From Candidatus Peribacteria bacterium (GTDB lineage: Bacteria; Patescibacteriota; Gracilibacteria; UBA1369; UBA12463), in the NCBI GenBank assembly GCA_943355055.1, contig CALREA010000013.1:1-32004 (forward strand): a stretch of 32,004 nt of DNA, in the 5' to 3' direction. The position numbers and the translations under genes were made by a program. Below the pieces are notes generated by a model, which saw only the letters and a program-made list of their open reading frames with translations, was not told where the DNA came from and made no database searches. This document shows positions 7,130-16,280 of this stretch, one piece after another (positions within the stretch are counted from its first letter, which is position 1; each line of letters opens with the position of its first letter).

Positions 7130-8815
7130 CTATGCAGCAGATTTTTTCTGCTTCCTTTTCCGTCCAAACACTCTTCCAAGTCCCACGGACATAAGCACGA
7201 GAAGTCCAACCTCCGGACCGGTTTCAGCGAGATGAACTTTCACTGATTTTCCCTTGCTCTCATTGCCGTTCGCATCCTTGGCGGTAATTTTGTAGTAATA
7301 ATACCCAGGAGAAAGTTCCTGCGTTTCATAGGCGGTATTTTCTTTTGAGAGAGAGGTTATCGAACCATATTTTTTCCCATCCATGCTTCGATACAAAATA
7401 TATTCAAGCAAGTCGCCGGCTGAATTTTTGCTTTTCGTCCATGACAATTTCGCCGCCAGCGTTTTGGCTGTTTTTGCGACAAAATTAGAGACATCTTCCG
7501 GAGGCGTTGTATCTTTTTTTACGACAGCTCCTGTGGTGCTCACGAAATCAAACGTAGAATTTTCTTTCGTCAGCAGGTCGCCTTTGTCATTCATGACATC
7601 CGCCATGACGAGAGCGTAATCGGTTTTTGGCTCCATCGTCGCGGTAATAATAACACTTGTTTTCGCCTCGTTGATTTCAATGGAGGAAATAGACAGCAGG
7701 GCTTTCGGATCATTTTTTTTGGTAATAGAAAAATTTTCAGTAGGATTGATGCTCAAGACGAGGGGTTTCGAAAAGGTGAGTTTAATCGTCGTATCGTTTT
7801 GAACCTCAAGTTTACTGATCTTGAATGCATCCTTTGGAACATCTTTGGAAGTATCGGTTGTCGCATTGGCCGCGGGGATCAATGGTACGTTTTTCGTTAC
7901 TGCTTCGGTTTTTGTGGCAGCAGGAGCGGTAGCTGTAGCCGTAGTCGCAGGATGAGCCTTCAAATAGGCTTCGAGGGTAATGGCGCTTCCCTTGAACTGA
8001 CCGACATCAGAGGTTCCGCTGCTGATCAGATTGCCGGCAATATCTTCAATATCACTACTCGCCGTTACGATATAATCGCTATCGGGATTTTGGTTATCGG
8101 TATCAAGAAGTACGATCGTTCCGGTTTTGTCGCTTGGATCCATAAATGCGCCATTCACGGCCAGTTTTTCATAAACGATATTATCTTGAACCGTGAAGGA
8201 TTTTTCAGGTTTCATCACAGGAAGTTTAATCGGCTCGGAGAAGGTAACCTTCACCTGACCTTTGTAGAGAGCGATGGCGCTTTTGACCGTTGGTGCCGTG
8301 GTGTCAGATCCTGACGAAGGAGTGACGGCGACAATGGCGTCTTTTGAATCTTTTGTGACAACGGTCGTCGCTGCAGTATCAACTCCATTTGCTGCGGCAA
8401 CAATTTTGCTCATAGGTTTTACGCCGACATACGGACTGTAATTTTCACTTTCATTACCAGCGGCATCAACTGCAGTGACAGCGATGAAATATTTTTTCCC
8501 GTTCTCGAGTTTTTTCAGCTCGTACGTTGTAACATTTTCAACCGTCTCGTGCTTGGCATACGTTGCCGTATTGGTTTCCATGACTTCGTCAGGGCCAAAA
8601 TAAATTTTGTATCCGGTCACGCCGGCATCATCTTTGGCGGCGTCCCAGCTCAATGTAATCATCGAGTCGCCGGTCACAGCAGTGAGTCTCTCGACATCAC
8701 CCGGTGGTGTCGTATCCGAATCCGGAGTGGCGGCGAATGCGATGCTACTAGCGCTGAAAATCATAGCAGTGCCAAGGAATGAACCAATAAGAGCCTGGAG
8801 AGATCGTCGTGTCAT
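7130..8815 (-). CDS. Secreted surface protein: Fn3 - Ig-like - Ig-like - Fn3 with C-terminal anchor signal
   Basis: Start set at MTRRSLQALIGSFLGTAMIFSASSIAFAA (signal peptide). Two DTTPP..DV Fn3 domains flank two SbsA/Big-like domains. C-terminus ETGPEVGLLVLMSVGLGRVFGRKRKQKKSAA. Confidence 0.85.
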   Translation of the reverse strand: MTRRSLQALIGSFLGTAMIFSASSIAFAATPDSDTTPPGDVERLTAVTGDSMITLSWDAAKDDAGVTGYKIYFGPDEVMETNTATYAKHETVENVTTYELKKLENGKKYFIAVTAVDAAGNESENYSPYVGVKPMSKIVAAANGVDTAATTVVTKDSKDAIVAVTPSSGSDTTAPTVKSAIALYKGQVKVTFSEPIKLPVMKPEKSFTVQDNIVYEKLAVNGAFMDPSDKTGTIVLLDTDNQNPDSDYIVTASSDIEDIAGNLISSGTSDVGQFKGSAITLEAYLKAHPATTATATAPAATKTEAVTKNVPLIPAANATTDTSKDVPKDAFKISKLEVQNDTTIKLTFSKPLVLSINPTENFSITKKNDPKALLSISSIEINEAKTSVIITATMEPKTDYALVMADVMNDKGDLLTKENSTFDFVSTTGAVVKKDTTPPEDVSNFVAKTAKTLAAKLSWTKSKNSAGDLLEYILYRSMDGKKYGSITSLSKENTAYETQELSPGYYYYKITAKDANGNESKGKSVKVHLAETGPEVGLLVLMSVGLGRVFGRKRKQKKSAA

Positions 8816-8853
8816 ATGATGTTTATTTTTATGTGCGTTTTTAACTTCTGTAC

Positions 8854-8882
8854 ATTGTACCAAATATAGGAAGAAATGTCAA
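8854..8882 (-). promoter_or_regulatory. Consensus sigma70-type promoter of the Fn3 protein gene
   Basis: Minus strand TTGACA (8882-8877), 17-nt spacer, TACAAT (8859-8854). Confidence 0.75.
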
Positions 8883-8998
8883 GGACTCGCGAAAGGATTT
8901 TACGAGAGTTCAGAAGTATACCAAGCCACAATAATGGCGTTTGTACAAAGCCTTTTCTTCTGATAAATTAGGATAAAAGAGCTTACAAACCTAAGAAC

Positions 8999-11947
8999 AT
9001 GAAGCTACGAATCGCATCAGAAATATCTCTTGGAGTACCTCGACTCCTTCTCGGCATTGTAACGGTAAAAAACGCCAATAATTCGCGAACTAATTCGGTG
9101 ATTCCGCAGCTCATACGCGGAACCATCGCCTCCAAGCAGAAAGAGCTTCAAAAAGTAGTGGCGGAAAGCCGTGAAAGTGTTGAGCTTTGGAAGTTGATTG
9201 ATAAAAAACCGCGCATTCTGGACGTGCTCGAGACGGTGTCACAAAACAACTATCTGACGTTCGGAAATTCTTTGGAGGATTTGGCATTTTATTTTTCCGT
9301 ACGATACGAAGTCCCTGTCGTCGCCCTCGACCTCGACGAGGTCTCGGGCGACATCGAACTCTGTCGCGCCGGCGGTAACGAGCCATTTCGCCCACGTGGA
9401 TCGATCAAACTCGAACACGCGGAATCGAACGAGGTCATCTACCGTGATCGCGCCGGCGTCGTCTGCCGCGACTGGAGCAAGTATATGTCTCAGCGAACGG
9501 CTCTCACCAATGACACGCGAAATGCCGCGTGGATTATTGAAACCATCGGAGAGGTATCTCTCGAGAAAATGAAATCAATGCTCAAGGACATGGAAAAAAC
9601 CATTCGCACATATTGTGGCGGCACCGTGGAAATTGCTATTATCGGAGAGACCGTCACCGAAATCGATCTCGGTGTTACCGGAATCTCAGGCGTCAACGAC
9701 AGCGAGTACAAGCCGGATCCACGCCGTCTCGCCTTTCATCAGAAGCTCGTAGAAAATTTCGAAAAAATGCGGAAGGATAGCCTGTCAGGGAAAAAAGAAA
9801 AAGTCGGCATGTCACTTTCAGCAAAGGCTCCGATCGAACAACTTCCGCCTCCTCCCGCGGAACAGGAACTCTCCGCCCCTATCGAAGAAAAAATGATATC
9901 AGCACCCGAGGAAGAAAAAGAACTCCCTCCCCCGAACGAAGAGAAATTATTACCGGCATCCGAGGAAGAAAAAGAACTCCCTCCTCCTGCCGAAGAAAAG
10001 CTTCTACCTACTCCGACGAAGAGTGAAACTTCTCTCATCGAAATGCTCACCAAGAAATTTACAAAATCACCTCCGGCACGCAACGATGAGCCCATTCTCC
10101 TGAGCGCGCGTATTCAATCCATCCTAAAAAAAGCCATCCAAAAGGCATTCCCGGACGTACAGGAAATCAAAGATTTCGAACCGTTCGTAGAATTAGCCAA
10201 AGATGCATCGCATGGTGATTATGCTACGAACGCGGCAATGGCACTCAGTAAGACCCTCAAAAAAGCGCCACAGCAGGTCGCAAATGCCATCATGGAACAT
10301 TTTGAAAAACCACACCCTGGCGAGGGCGCACCTGGGGTGGATTTTCTTTCAAAACTTGAATTCGCGCAGCCGGGATTTATTAATTTTACCCTTTCTCGCC
10401 CATGGGTAGAGGCGCAACTTCCAGAGATTATTTCGAAGAAATCAGTCTACATCAAGCCGGATATCGGGCAGAAGCAAACCGTTCTCGTCGAGTATTCTTC
10501 ACCGAATATCGCGAAGCCTCTTGGTGTCCATCACCTGCTTTCTACGATTATTGGACAGGCGCTCTATAACATATATGACTATCTCGGCTACAAGACTGTC
10601 GCGATTAATCACATCGGCGATTGGGGCACGCAGTTCGGGAAATTGACCGTTGCCTACAAGCTCTGGGGAGATAAAAAAAAAGTGGAAAAAGATCCGATAG
10701 AAGAACTTCTCAAGCTCTACGTGGATTTTCACAGTGAGGTGGAGAAGGACAAAGTTCACGGCGAAGAATTGGAGCAGCAAGCCCGGGACGAATTCAAAAA
10801 ATTAGAAGATGGCGATAAAGAAAATACAAAATTGTGGCAATGGTTCGTGGCGATGAGCCTGAAAGATGCGCAGAAAACCTATGATGCGCTCGGAGGAATT
10901 CATTTTGATAAAATCCAGGGAGAGAGCTTCTACAGCGACAAAATGGACGATATTGTGAAAGAAGGAAAAGAGAAAAAAGTTTTTGAAGTTGGAGAAGAGG
11001 GTGCACTCATCGTGAAATTCGAGAATGATAAATACACGCCATTCCTCGTGCAGAAATCCGATGGTGCCACGCTCTATGGCACGCGAGATCTCGCCGCCGC
11101 CAAGTATCGCCTAAAGACATGGGAACCGCTCAAAGTTCTCTATGTTGTCGACGTGGCGCAATCACTTCACTTCCAGCAGTTATTTGAAACGGCAAAATTG
11201 CTGGAGTGGTATCCCGATAACAGCACACCTCTCGTCCACGTCTCCTTCGGACGAATGCGTTTCGAGGACGAAAAAATGAGTACACGTAAAGGAAATATCG
11301 TTAGATTAAATGAAGTACTCATGGAGGCGGTTGAGCGCGCGAAGAAGATCGTGGCTCAAAAGTCCCCCGACGTTCCCGAAAAAAAGCACGCAGACCTCGC
11401 GCGCATCATCGGCATCGGCTCGGTAAAATACAATATACTTTCCCAAAATCGCACTACCGATATCGTATTTCAGTGGGACAAGATTCTCTCACTTGATGGC
11501 AACAGTGCGCCATATTTGCAATACACCCACGCTCGCGCCAGCAGTATTCTCAAAAAAGCGAACACGGAAAAACGTAGCGACCGCAAAAAATCTGAAAATC
11601 AATTTACCCTATTCGAAGCGATTTCCAAATCTGAACGTAGTGAAGATTCTGATCCCGCTTCCGATGGCGTATCCGAAAAAGCCCCTTGTGAGCTGATTCT
11701 CGCCGCCCACCTCCTCAAATTCGCCGAAGCGGTCACCCGTGCCGCCGACGAGTACCGTCCAAATCTCATCACGAACTACCTCTACGAGACCGGAAAACTC
11801 TTCAATACATTCTACCACGAAGTACCCGTTCTCCAGGCAGAATCAGAGAGCCTCCGCGATTTCCGCCTCGCCCTCACACGCGCCACCAAGCTTGTTATCA
11901 AAGAAGGCCTCGAACTTATCGGTGTCGAGGTCCCGGAGGAGATGTAA
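8999..11947 (+). CDS. argS: Arginyl-tRNA synthetase with N-terminal B3/B4 (tRNA-editing-like) domain and Pro/Glu-rich linker
   Basis: C-terminal two thirds: SSPNIAKPLGVHHLLSTIIGQALYN, HIGDWGTQFGKL, DEKMSTRKGNIV (KMSKS), LQYTHARASSI. N-terminus VPVVALDLDEVSGDIELCRAGGNEPFRPRG...EVIYRDRAGVVCRDW...RTALTNDTRNAAWIIE matches the PheT-type B3/B4 domain pattern. Confidence 0.93.
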   Translation: MKLRIASEISLGVPRLLLGIVTVKNANNSRTNSVIPQLIRGTIASKQKELQKVVAESRESVELWKLIDKKPRILDVLETVSQNNYLTFGNSLEDLAFYFSVRYEVPVVALDLDEVSGDIELCRAGGNEPFRPRGSIKLEHAESNEVIYRDRAGVVCRDWSKYMSQRTALTNDTRNAAWIIETIGEVSLEKMKSMLKDMEKTIRTYCGGTVEIAIIGETVTEIDLGVTGISGVNDSEYKPDPRRLAFHQKLVENFEKMRKDSLSGKKEKVGMSLSAKAPIEQLPPPPAEQELSAPIEEKMISAPEEEKELPPPNEEKLLPASEEEKELPPPAEEKLLPTPTKSETSLIEMLTKKFTKSPPARNDEPILLSARIQSILKKAIQKAFPDVQEIKDFEPFVELAKDASHGDYATNAAMALSKTLKKAPQQVANAIMEHFEKPHPGEGAPGVDFLSKLEFAQPGFINFTLSRPWVEAQLPEIISKKSVYIKPDIGQKQTVLVEYSSPNIAKPLGVHHLLSTIIGQALYNIYDYLGYKTVAINHIGDWGTQFGKLTVAYKLWGDKKKVEKDPIEELLKLYVDFHSEVEKDKVHGEELEQQARDEFKKLEDGDKENTKLWQWFVAMSLKDAQKTYDALGGIHFDKIQGESFYSDKMDDIVKEGKEKKVFEVGEEGALIVKFENDKYTPFLVQKSDGATLYGTRDLAAAKYRLKTWEPLKVLYVVDVAQSLHFQQLFETAKLLEWYPDNSTPLVHVSFGRMRFEDEKMSTRKGNIVRLNEVLMEAVERAKKIVAQKSPDVPEKKHADLARIIGIGSVKYNILSQNRTTDIVFQWDKILSLDGNSAPYLQYTHARASSILKKANTEKRSDRKKSENQFTLFEAISKSERSEDSDPASDGVSEKAPCELILAAHLLKFAEAVTRAADEYRPNLITNYLYETGKLFNTFYHEVPVLQAESESLRDFRLALTRATKLVIKEGLELIGVEVPEEM

Positions 11948-11960
11948 TTCATTATCAATC

Positions 11961-12650
11961 ATGGATATGAACGAACAAAAAATGCAAAACGAAACAAGGG
12001 AACTTCCTGAACATCGGTATCCTTCACGTCGACTCGGCCTTCAGCCAAAAGATTTTTATACCGGACCCGCCGCGTTTCCCAGAGAACAGAATTTTGGAAA
12101 TATACAAATACACACCACGGAATTACCCGAGCGCGGGAGGTATTCGATTTCCATCACTGATCAGAAAGGCCAAAAGGCAGGCATCACTACTGCCTGCGCA
12201 CGAGAAACATTGCCGAGTATAATCAATTCGATACGGGAAATATATCGTACCACTCGAAACGACCCCGAGCGTCAAATTCGTGCGATGACCGTGAAACTCA
12301 TAATGCTGATTCTCGCAGCGGACAAGGCTCCAACCGTAACATTTCAGTCCGTACCTCAGGACACCCAAGACGATGGACGATGGGGATTGCGTGTCGACGA
12401 CATGAAGATGGAATTTCGAAAGGGTTCCGACATCGTCGGAATAATTGCATCTGCCCTCTCGAAACACGCCAAAGATGTGATCAACATCCCGTCCAAACCC
12501 GACATTTCACCACCGCCAGTCGCACCACTGGAACCCGTGGAGCCACAGCAACAACAGGCATCGCTTAAGCCGGCGGGAGTCGTAGTACAGCCAACGGTGG
12601 TACGTCGATCCAGTAGGCCAACGATCCCTGCGTCCCCGATCCAAAGCTAA
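11961..12650 (+). CDS. Hypothetical protein with Pro/Gln-rich C-terminus
   Basis: Start MDMNEQKMQNETREL just after argS; the longer listed ORF (11739) overlaps argS and is unlikely. Confidence 0.65.
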   Translation: MDMNEQKMQNETRELPEHRYPSRRLGLQPKDFYTGPAAFPREQNFGNIQIHTTELPERGRYSISITDQKGQKAGITTACARETLPSIINSIREIYRTTRNDPERQIRAMTVKLIMLILAADKAPTVTFQSVPQDTQDDGRWGLRVDDMKMEFRKGSDIVGIIASALSKHAKDVINIPSKPDISPPPVAPLEPVEPQQQQASLKPAGVVVQPTVVRRSSRPTIPASPIQS

Positions 12651-12808
12651 ACACTCACAAGAATAGACCTCACGCAAAACCCTCTTCCAAATTTAATTTT
12701 CCTAGGTATAATCTCTGAGTCAGTCAAATGTGCGAGTGCACAGCGCGAGCGCGCAACAAGCGAAGGATCTGGCTCTGCTAGTCCTGAGCACAGTGAGCTT
12801 ATCATCAA

Positions 12809-12898
12809 GGAGAGATGGCCGAGCGGTTGAAGGCGATAGTCTTGAAAACTATTAGGCGCGCAAGCGTCTCGTGAGTTCGAATCTCACTCTCTCCGCCA
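12809..12898 (+). tRNA. tRNA-Ser(TGA)
   Basis: GGAGAGA acceptor pairing with TCTCTCC, long variable arm, GTTCGAATC T-loop, anticodon loop CTTGAAA (TGA at 12843-12845), encoded CCA. Confidence 0.95.
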
Positions 12899-12919
12899 AA
12901 TTTTCACAAAGTGAAAATT
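12899..12919 (+). terminator. Hairpin immediately 3' of tRNA-Ser
   Basis: AATTTTCAC-AAA-GTGAAAATT perfect 9-bp stem; no strong T tract. Confidence 0.4.
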
Positions 12920-12935
12920 GGAGCTGCCTTGAGCA

Positions 12936-12983
12936 GCGATTCCGTTCCCGTACCCGATTCCATTCCCGCACCCGTTCCCAGTT
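12936..12983. repeat. (TTCCCG)n-like degenerate repeat
   Basis: GATTCCGTTCCCGTACCCGATTCCATTCCCGCACCCGTTCCCAGTT; related strings at 6871-6890, 25671-25685 and 27212-27238. Confidence 0.6.
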
Positions 12984-13299
12984 AACCCTTCAGCGCCAAA
13001 TCCCTCAAATACCCGGAAATCGAAGTATATCCCTGTTTCAGCGCTTTTTTTTCGATTTTTTTCTTGTCTTCTGCGGTAATTCTGAAACGGATAACTTCTT
13101 CGTGATTTTTTCTCTCTTTTGCCTCAGTAATATAATCCGGGAGATATTGAATAAGTTCAGGGACATCCTCATGCAAAAATCCCTGATCAATCCTCGCGGC
13201 AGGACACGTAACATGAGTTTCCATTTTATTCAGTCTTTCGAGAGTACAATCATATTTTTTATTACCTACATTTACATAAAACGTAATTGAATTTTTCAT
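12982..13299 (-). CDS. HicB-like antitoxin with C-terminal ribbon-helix-helix-type segment
   Basis: Overlaps the HicA-like ORF by 4 nt; C-terminal RFRITAEDKKKIEKKALKQGYTSISGYLRDLAL. Confidence 0.65.
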   Translation of the reverse strand: MKNSITFYVNVGNKKYDCTLERLNKMETHVTCPAARIDQGFLHEDVPELIQYLPDYITEAKERKNHEEVIRFRITAEDKKKIEKKALKQGYTSISGYLRDLALKG

Positions 13300-13544
13300 G
13301 GAGAGATTATATTTGAAGATTTAATAATATTCGAGATTTCGACTTTATAATACGTTGGGCAATCGTTCCCGTGTACCGGAAAAACAATTTCTTGATCTAT
13401 TTTAGGATGATTAAACTTCTGATGACTTCCTTTGCCTTGTGAATGTTCAAATCCAAGGTACAAGAGAACATGCGCAACTTGAGAGTATCTAAGCGTCGCC
13501 GGTCTCTCCAGAAACTTTTTCAACAGCTTCTTTTTCTGTGACAT
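13296..13544 (-). CDS. HicA-like mRNA interferase toxin
   Basis: GFEHSQGKGSHQKFNHPKIDQEIVFPVHGND: HicA/YcfA GSH motif and context. Confidence 0.8.
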   Translation of the reverse strand: MSQKKKLLKKFLERPATLRYSQVAHVLLYLGFEHSQGKGSHQKFNHPKIDQEIVFPVHGNDCPTYYKVEISNIIKSSNIISP

Positions 13545-13746
13545 ATATCATATGATTACATTATACAAAAATGTAGCTACAATTACAAGGAGAATTTATG
13601 CGTATTCTCACCATACACCTCACGCCTAACAAATCTCTGACATTTTTGTAACAAATTAATGACACGCAAGGAGGCGCAACATTGCGGAAAAGATAAAAAG
13701 AATCTATATTGCAATAAATTATTTATTTCTAAGATAACAACCACCC

Positions 13747-14106
13747 ACGAAAAAAGACAAAATCATCTACTGGCTGACAACAGGAATTCTCGGACTCTTC
13801 ATCCTACCGGGAATATTTTTTATCAATAGTCCCGTGGCGATGGAAGGTATCAGGCATCTCGGCTTACCGGAGTGGTTCCGTTTGGAATTAAGTATCGCAA
13901 CCTTCATCGCAGGACTAGTCTTGATCATCCCCGCGATCAAAGGGAGAATCAAAGAATTCGCATATACGGGCCTCGGAATCGTCTACATCTCCGCGTTCAT
14001 CGCGCACCTCTCGGTGGATGGTATTGTACCGATATCATTCGCTCCGGTCATCGTATTCGCTATCCTGATGACTCCATATATGTATTATCATAAGTTGAAA
14101 AAATAG
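13747..14106 (+). CDS. DoxX-like small membrane protein; start codon unclear
   Basis: Open frame encodes (T)KKDKIIYWLTTGILGLFILPGIFFINSPVAMEGIRHLGLPEWFRLELSIATFIAGLVLIIP...; no ATG/GTG/TTG at the expected start, with ACG at 13747. Confidence 0.65.
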   Translation, partial: TKKDKIIYWLTTGILGLFILPGIFFINSPVAMEGIRHLGLPEWFRLELSIATFIAGLVLIIPAIKGRIKEFAYTGLGIVYISAFIAHLSVDGIVPISFAPVIVFAILMTPYMYYHKLKK

Positions 14107-14130
14107 TACGATGAAAGAACAGAAAAAATA

Positions 14131-14889
14131 ATGCTCTCTTTCATCATGATAATGCTCATGATAATGCCGACCCAGACCATGGCGAAAGATTGGTACCGTC
14201 CAGCCATCTCCGCCACCTGGCAGTGGCAACTTACAGGAAAAATAAACCAAAACTATACCGTGGACGTGTATGATATTGATCTCTTCGATACTTCCCCTAC
14301 CATCATTTCCAATCTGAAATCATCAGGGAAAAAGGTGCTTTGTTATTTCTCTGCGGGATCTTCTGAGAATTGGAGACCGGATTTTAAAAAATTCAACAAA
14401 GCCTCACTTGGAAAATCTCTGGAAAATTGGAATGGCGAAAAATGGCTGGATATACGCAAAAAAAACGTGATGGACGTAATGTCATCTCGCCTCGATCTCG
14501 CCATAGCAAAAGGGTGTGATGGCGTAGAGCCTGACAATGTCGATGGGTATGAAAATAAAACAGGCCTCAAGCTAACTCGAGAGGATCAACTCATATTCAA
14601 TCGTCGTCTTGCCGATGAGGCGCACAAAAGAGGCCTCACCATAGCGCTCAAAAACGCCGTCGATCTCGCTGCGGATCTGGTAGACAGTTTCGATCTCACC
14701 ATCAATGAAGAATGCCACGCGTACAACGAATGCGATAAATTAGCCATATTCACGAAACAAGGTAAGCCGATTTTTAATGCCGAATACAAATTCAATCAAA
14801 AACTCTGCGACGAATCAAAAAAGAAAAACATCAGAACATTAGTCCTCCCGAAAAACCTCAACGATTCAAACCGAAAAAGTTGTGACTAA
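14131..14889 (+). CDS. GH114-like secreted glycoside hydrolase (endo-alpha-1,4-polygalactosaminidase family), copy 1
   Basis: Signal peptide; YDIDLFDTS, GKKVLCYFSAGSSENWRPD, KGCDGVEPDNVDGYENKTG, GLTIALKNAVDLA, FDLTINEEC. Confidence 0.85.
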   Translation: MLSFIMIMLMIMPTQTMAKDWYRPAISATWQWQLTGKINQNYTVDVYDIDLFDTSPTIISNLKSSGKKVLCYFSAGSSENWRPDFKKFNKASLGKSLENWNGEKWLDIRKKNVMDVMSSRLDLAIAKGCDGVEPDNVDGYENKTGLKLTREDQLIFNRRLADEAHKRGLTIALKNAVDLAADLVDSFDLTINEECHAYNECDKLAIFTKQGKPIFNAEYKFNQKLCDESKKKNIRTLVLPKNLNDSNRKSCD

Positions 14890-14968
14890 ATGACATAAAG
14901 TTCTCCGATTTTCCCTGGAAAGCCACCGAATAGCGTGATATAAAGAACTCCACCTTTATATTTTTTCC

Positions 14969-16267
14969 ATGTCCAATCGACCGGGCGAAGACGCAGCAAT
15001 CTCAGCAGCATCTGCTGATGCGGAACGAGTGCAGGTAGTACAACCGCGCCTCTGGAATCCCGCGCAGGCTATCCACGACGGAGTCAGGCGTAAATTTGGC
15101 GAGTGGGGTGGCGTGAATGAGTCAATAGAGCCATCCACGACGTTCACGACGATGAGGCCGGAGATCATGAAAGATATGTTTGAAGGCAAAGTAGGGGTAG
15201 AAAATGGTTGCTTCCTCTACGCGAGGCATTTTGCTCCGAATAGTTTGAGTTTAGGCTTGCGACTTGCGGCGATGGAAGACATGGAAATCGCCTATCCGAC
15301 CGCCAGTGGCATGGCAGCGATCACGACAGTACTTCTGCAATTACTCTCGCCTAACGACCACGTCGTATCAGGTGGAGCCATTTACGGAGGAACTCATGCG
15401 CTTCTCGAAAAGTTTCTTCCTCGATTTGGAATTCATACGACATTTGTTCGACCATCGGATACCAAAGGTTTCGAGCAAGCTATGACGCCGCAAACCAAAA
15501 TAGTATACGTAGAAACACAGGCGAATCCAACGATGGAAATTGCGGACCTTTTGAAACTCGCGGAAATCGCTCACGCACATGGCGCGCTTCTTGTGGTGGA
15601 TAATACATTTACTCCTTTGATATTCACGCCGAAACATCACGAGGCCGATATTGTTGTTCACTCTACGACGAAATTTATTAATGGAAGAAGTGATGCGATC
15701 GGCGGCGCAATATCGTGCAGTCACGAATTACTTTTGAAAATGATGGATCTCAATACGGGAACATTGATGCTCACCGGTCCGGTGATGGACAGTAGAAATG
15801 CACATCAGCTGAATATGTATCTGAACGACCTTCCGCTGCGAATGAAGGCACACTCCGAACGGACAATGACATTCGCGCAGCGGATGGAATCCATGGGTCT
15901 CCCCGTCACGTATCCGGGTCTCCCCTCGCACCCGCAGCACCAACTCGCAAAAAACATGAAAAATCCTGACTATGGTTATGGCGGCATGATGAGTGTGGAT
16001 TTAGGAAATCAAGACCGCGCGACGGCGTTCGTAAAGGAATTGCAACGGCTTGGTGGTGGCCTCAACGCCGTCAGCCTCGGCTACTTCGACACCCTCGTTT
16101 CCATCTCCGGAACATCAACTTCCTCGGAAATAGACGGAGCGGAGCGCAGCGCTATGGGGCTTTCCTCGGGCCTTACTCGCCTTTCTATCGGATACACCGG
16201 TACCACCGAATCCGAATGGGACAAAATGCAGCAAGCCATCGAATGCGCACGTAGAGGCTCAAAATAA
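14969..16267 (+). CDS. Cys/Met metabolism PLP-dependent enzyme (cystathionine gamma-synthase / methionine gamma-lyase family)
   Basis: YPTASGMAAITTVLLQLLSPNDHVVSGGAIYGGTHALL, VETQANPTMEIADL, DNTFTPLIFTP, VVHSTTKFINGRSDAIGG. Confidence 0.93.
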   Translation: MSNRPGEDAAISAASADAERVQVVQPRLWNPAQAIHDGVRRKFGEWGGVNESIEPSTTFTTMRPEIMKDMFEGKVGVENGCFLYARHFAPNSLSLGLRLAAMEDMEIAYPTASGMAAITTVLLQLLSPNDHVVSGGAIYGGTHALLEKFLPRFGIHTTFVRPSDTKGFEQAMTPQTKIVYVETQANPTMEIADLLKLAEIAHAHGALLVVDNTFTPLIFTPKHHEADIVVHSTTKFINGRSDAIGGAISCSHELLLKMMDLNTGTLMLTGPVMDSRNAHQLNMYLNDLPLRMKAHSERTMTFAQRMESMGLPVTYPGLPSHPQHQLAKNMKNPDYGYGGMMSVDLGNQDRATAFVKELQRLGGGLNAVSLGYFDTLVSISGTSTSSEIDGAERSAMGLSSGLTRLSIGYTGTTESEWDKMQQAIECARRGSK

Positions 16268-16280
16268 CAAGAGAAGAATC

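Noticed and set aside
10525-10545. ArgRS HIGH motif appearing as LGVHHLLST
   Set aside because: Looks degenerate against HxGH, but I believe similar GxHH variants occur in related ArgRS, so I do not claim inactivation.
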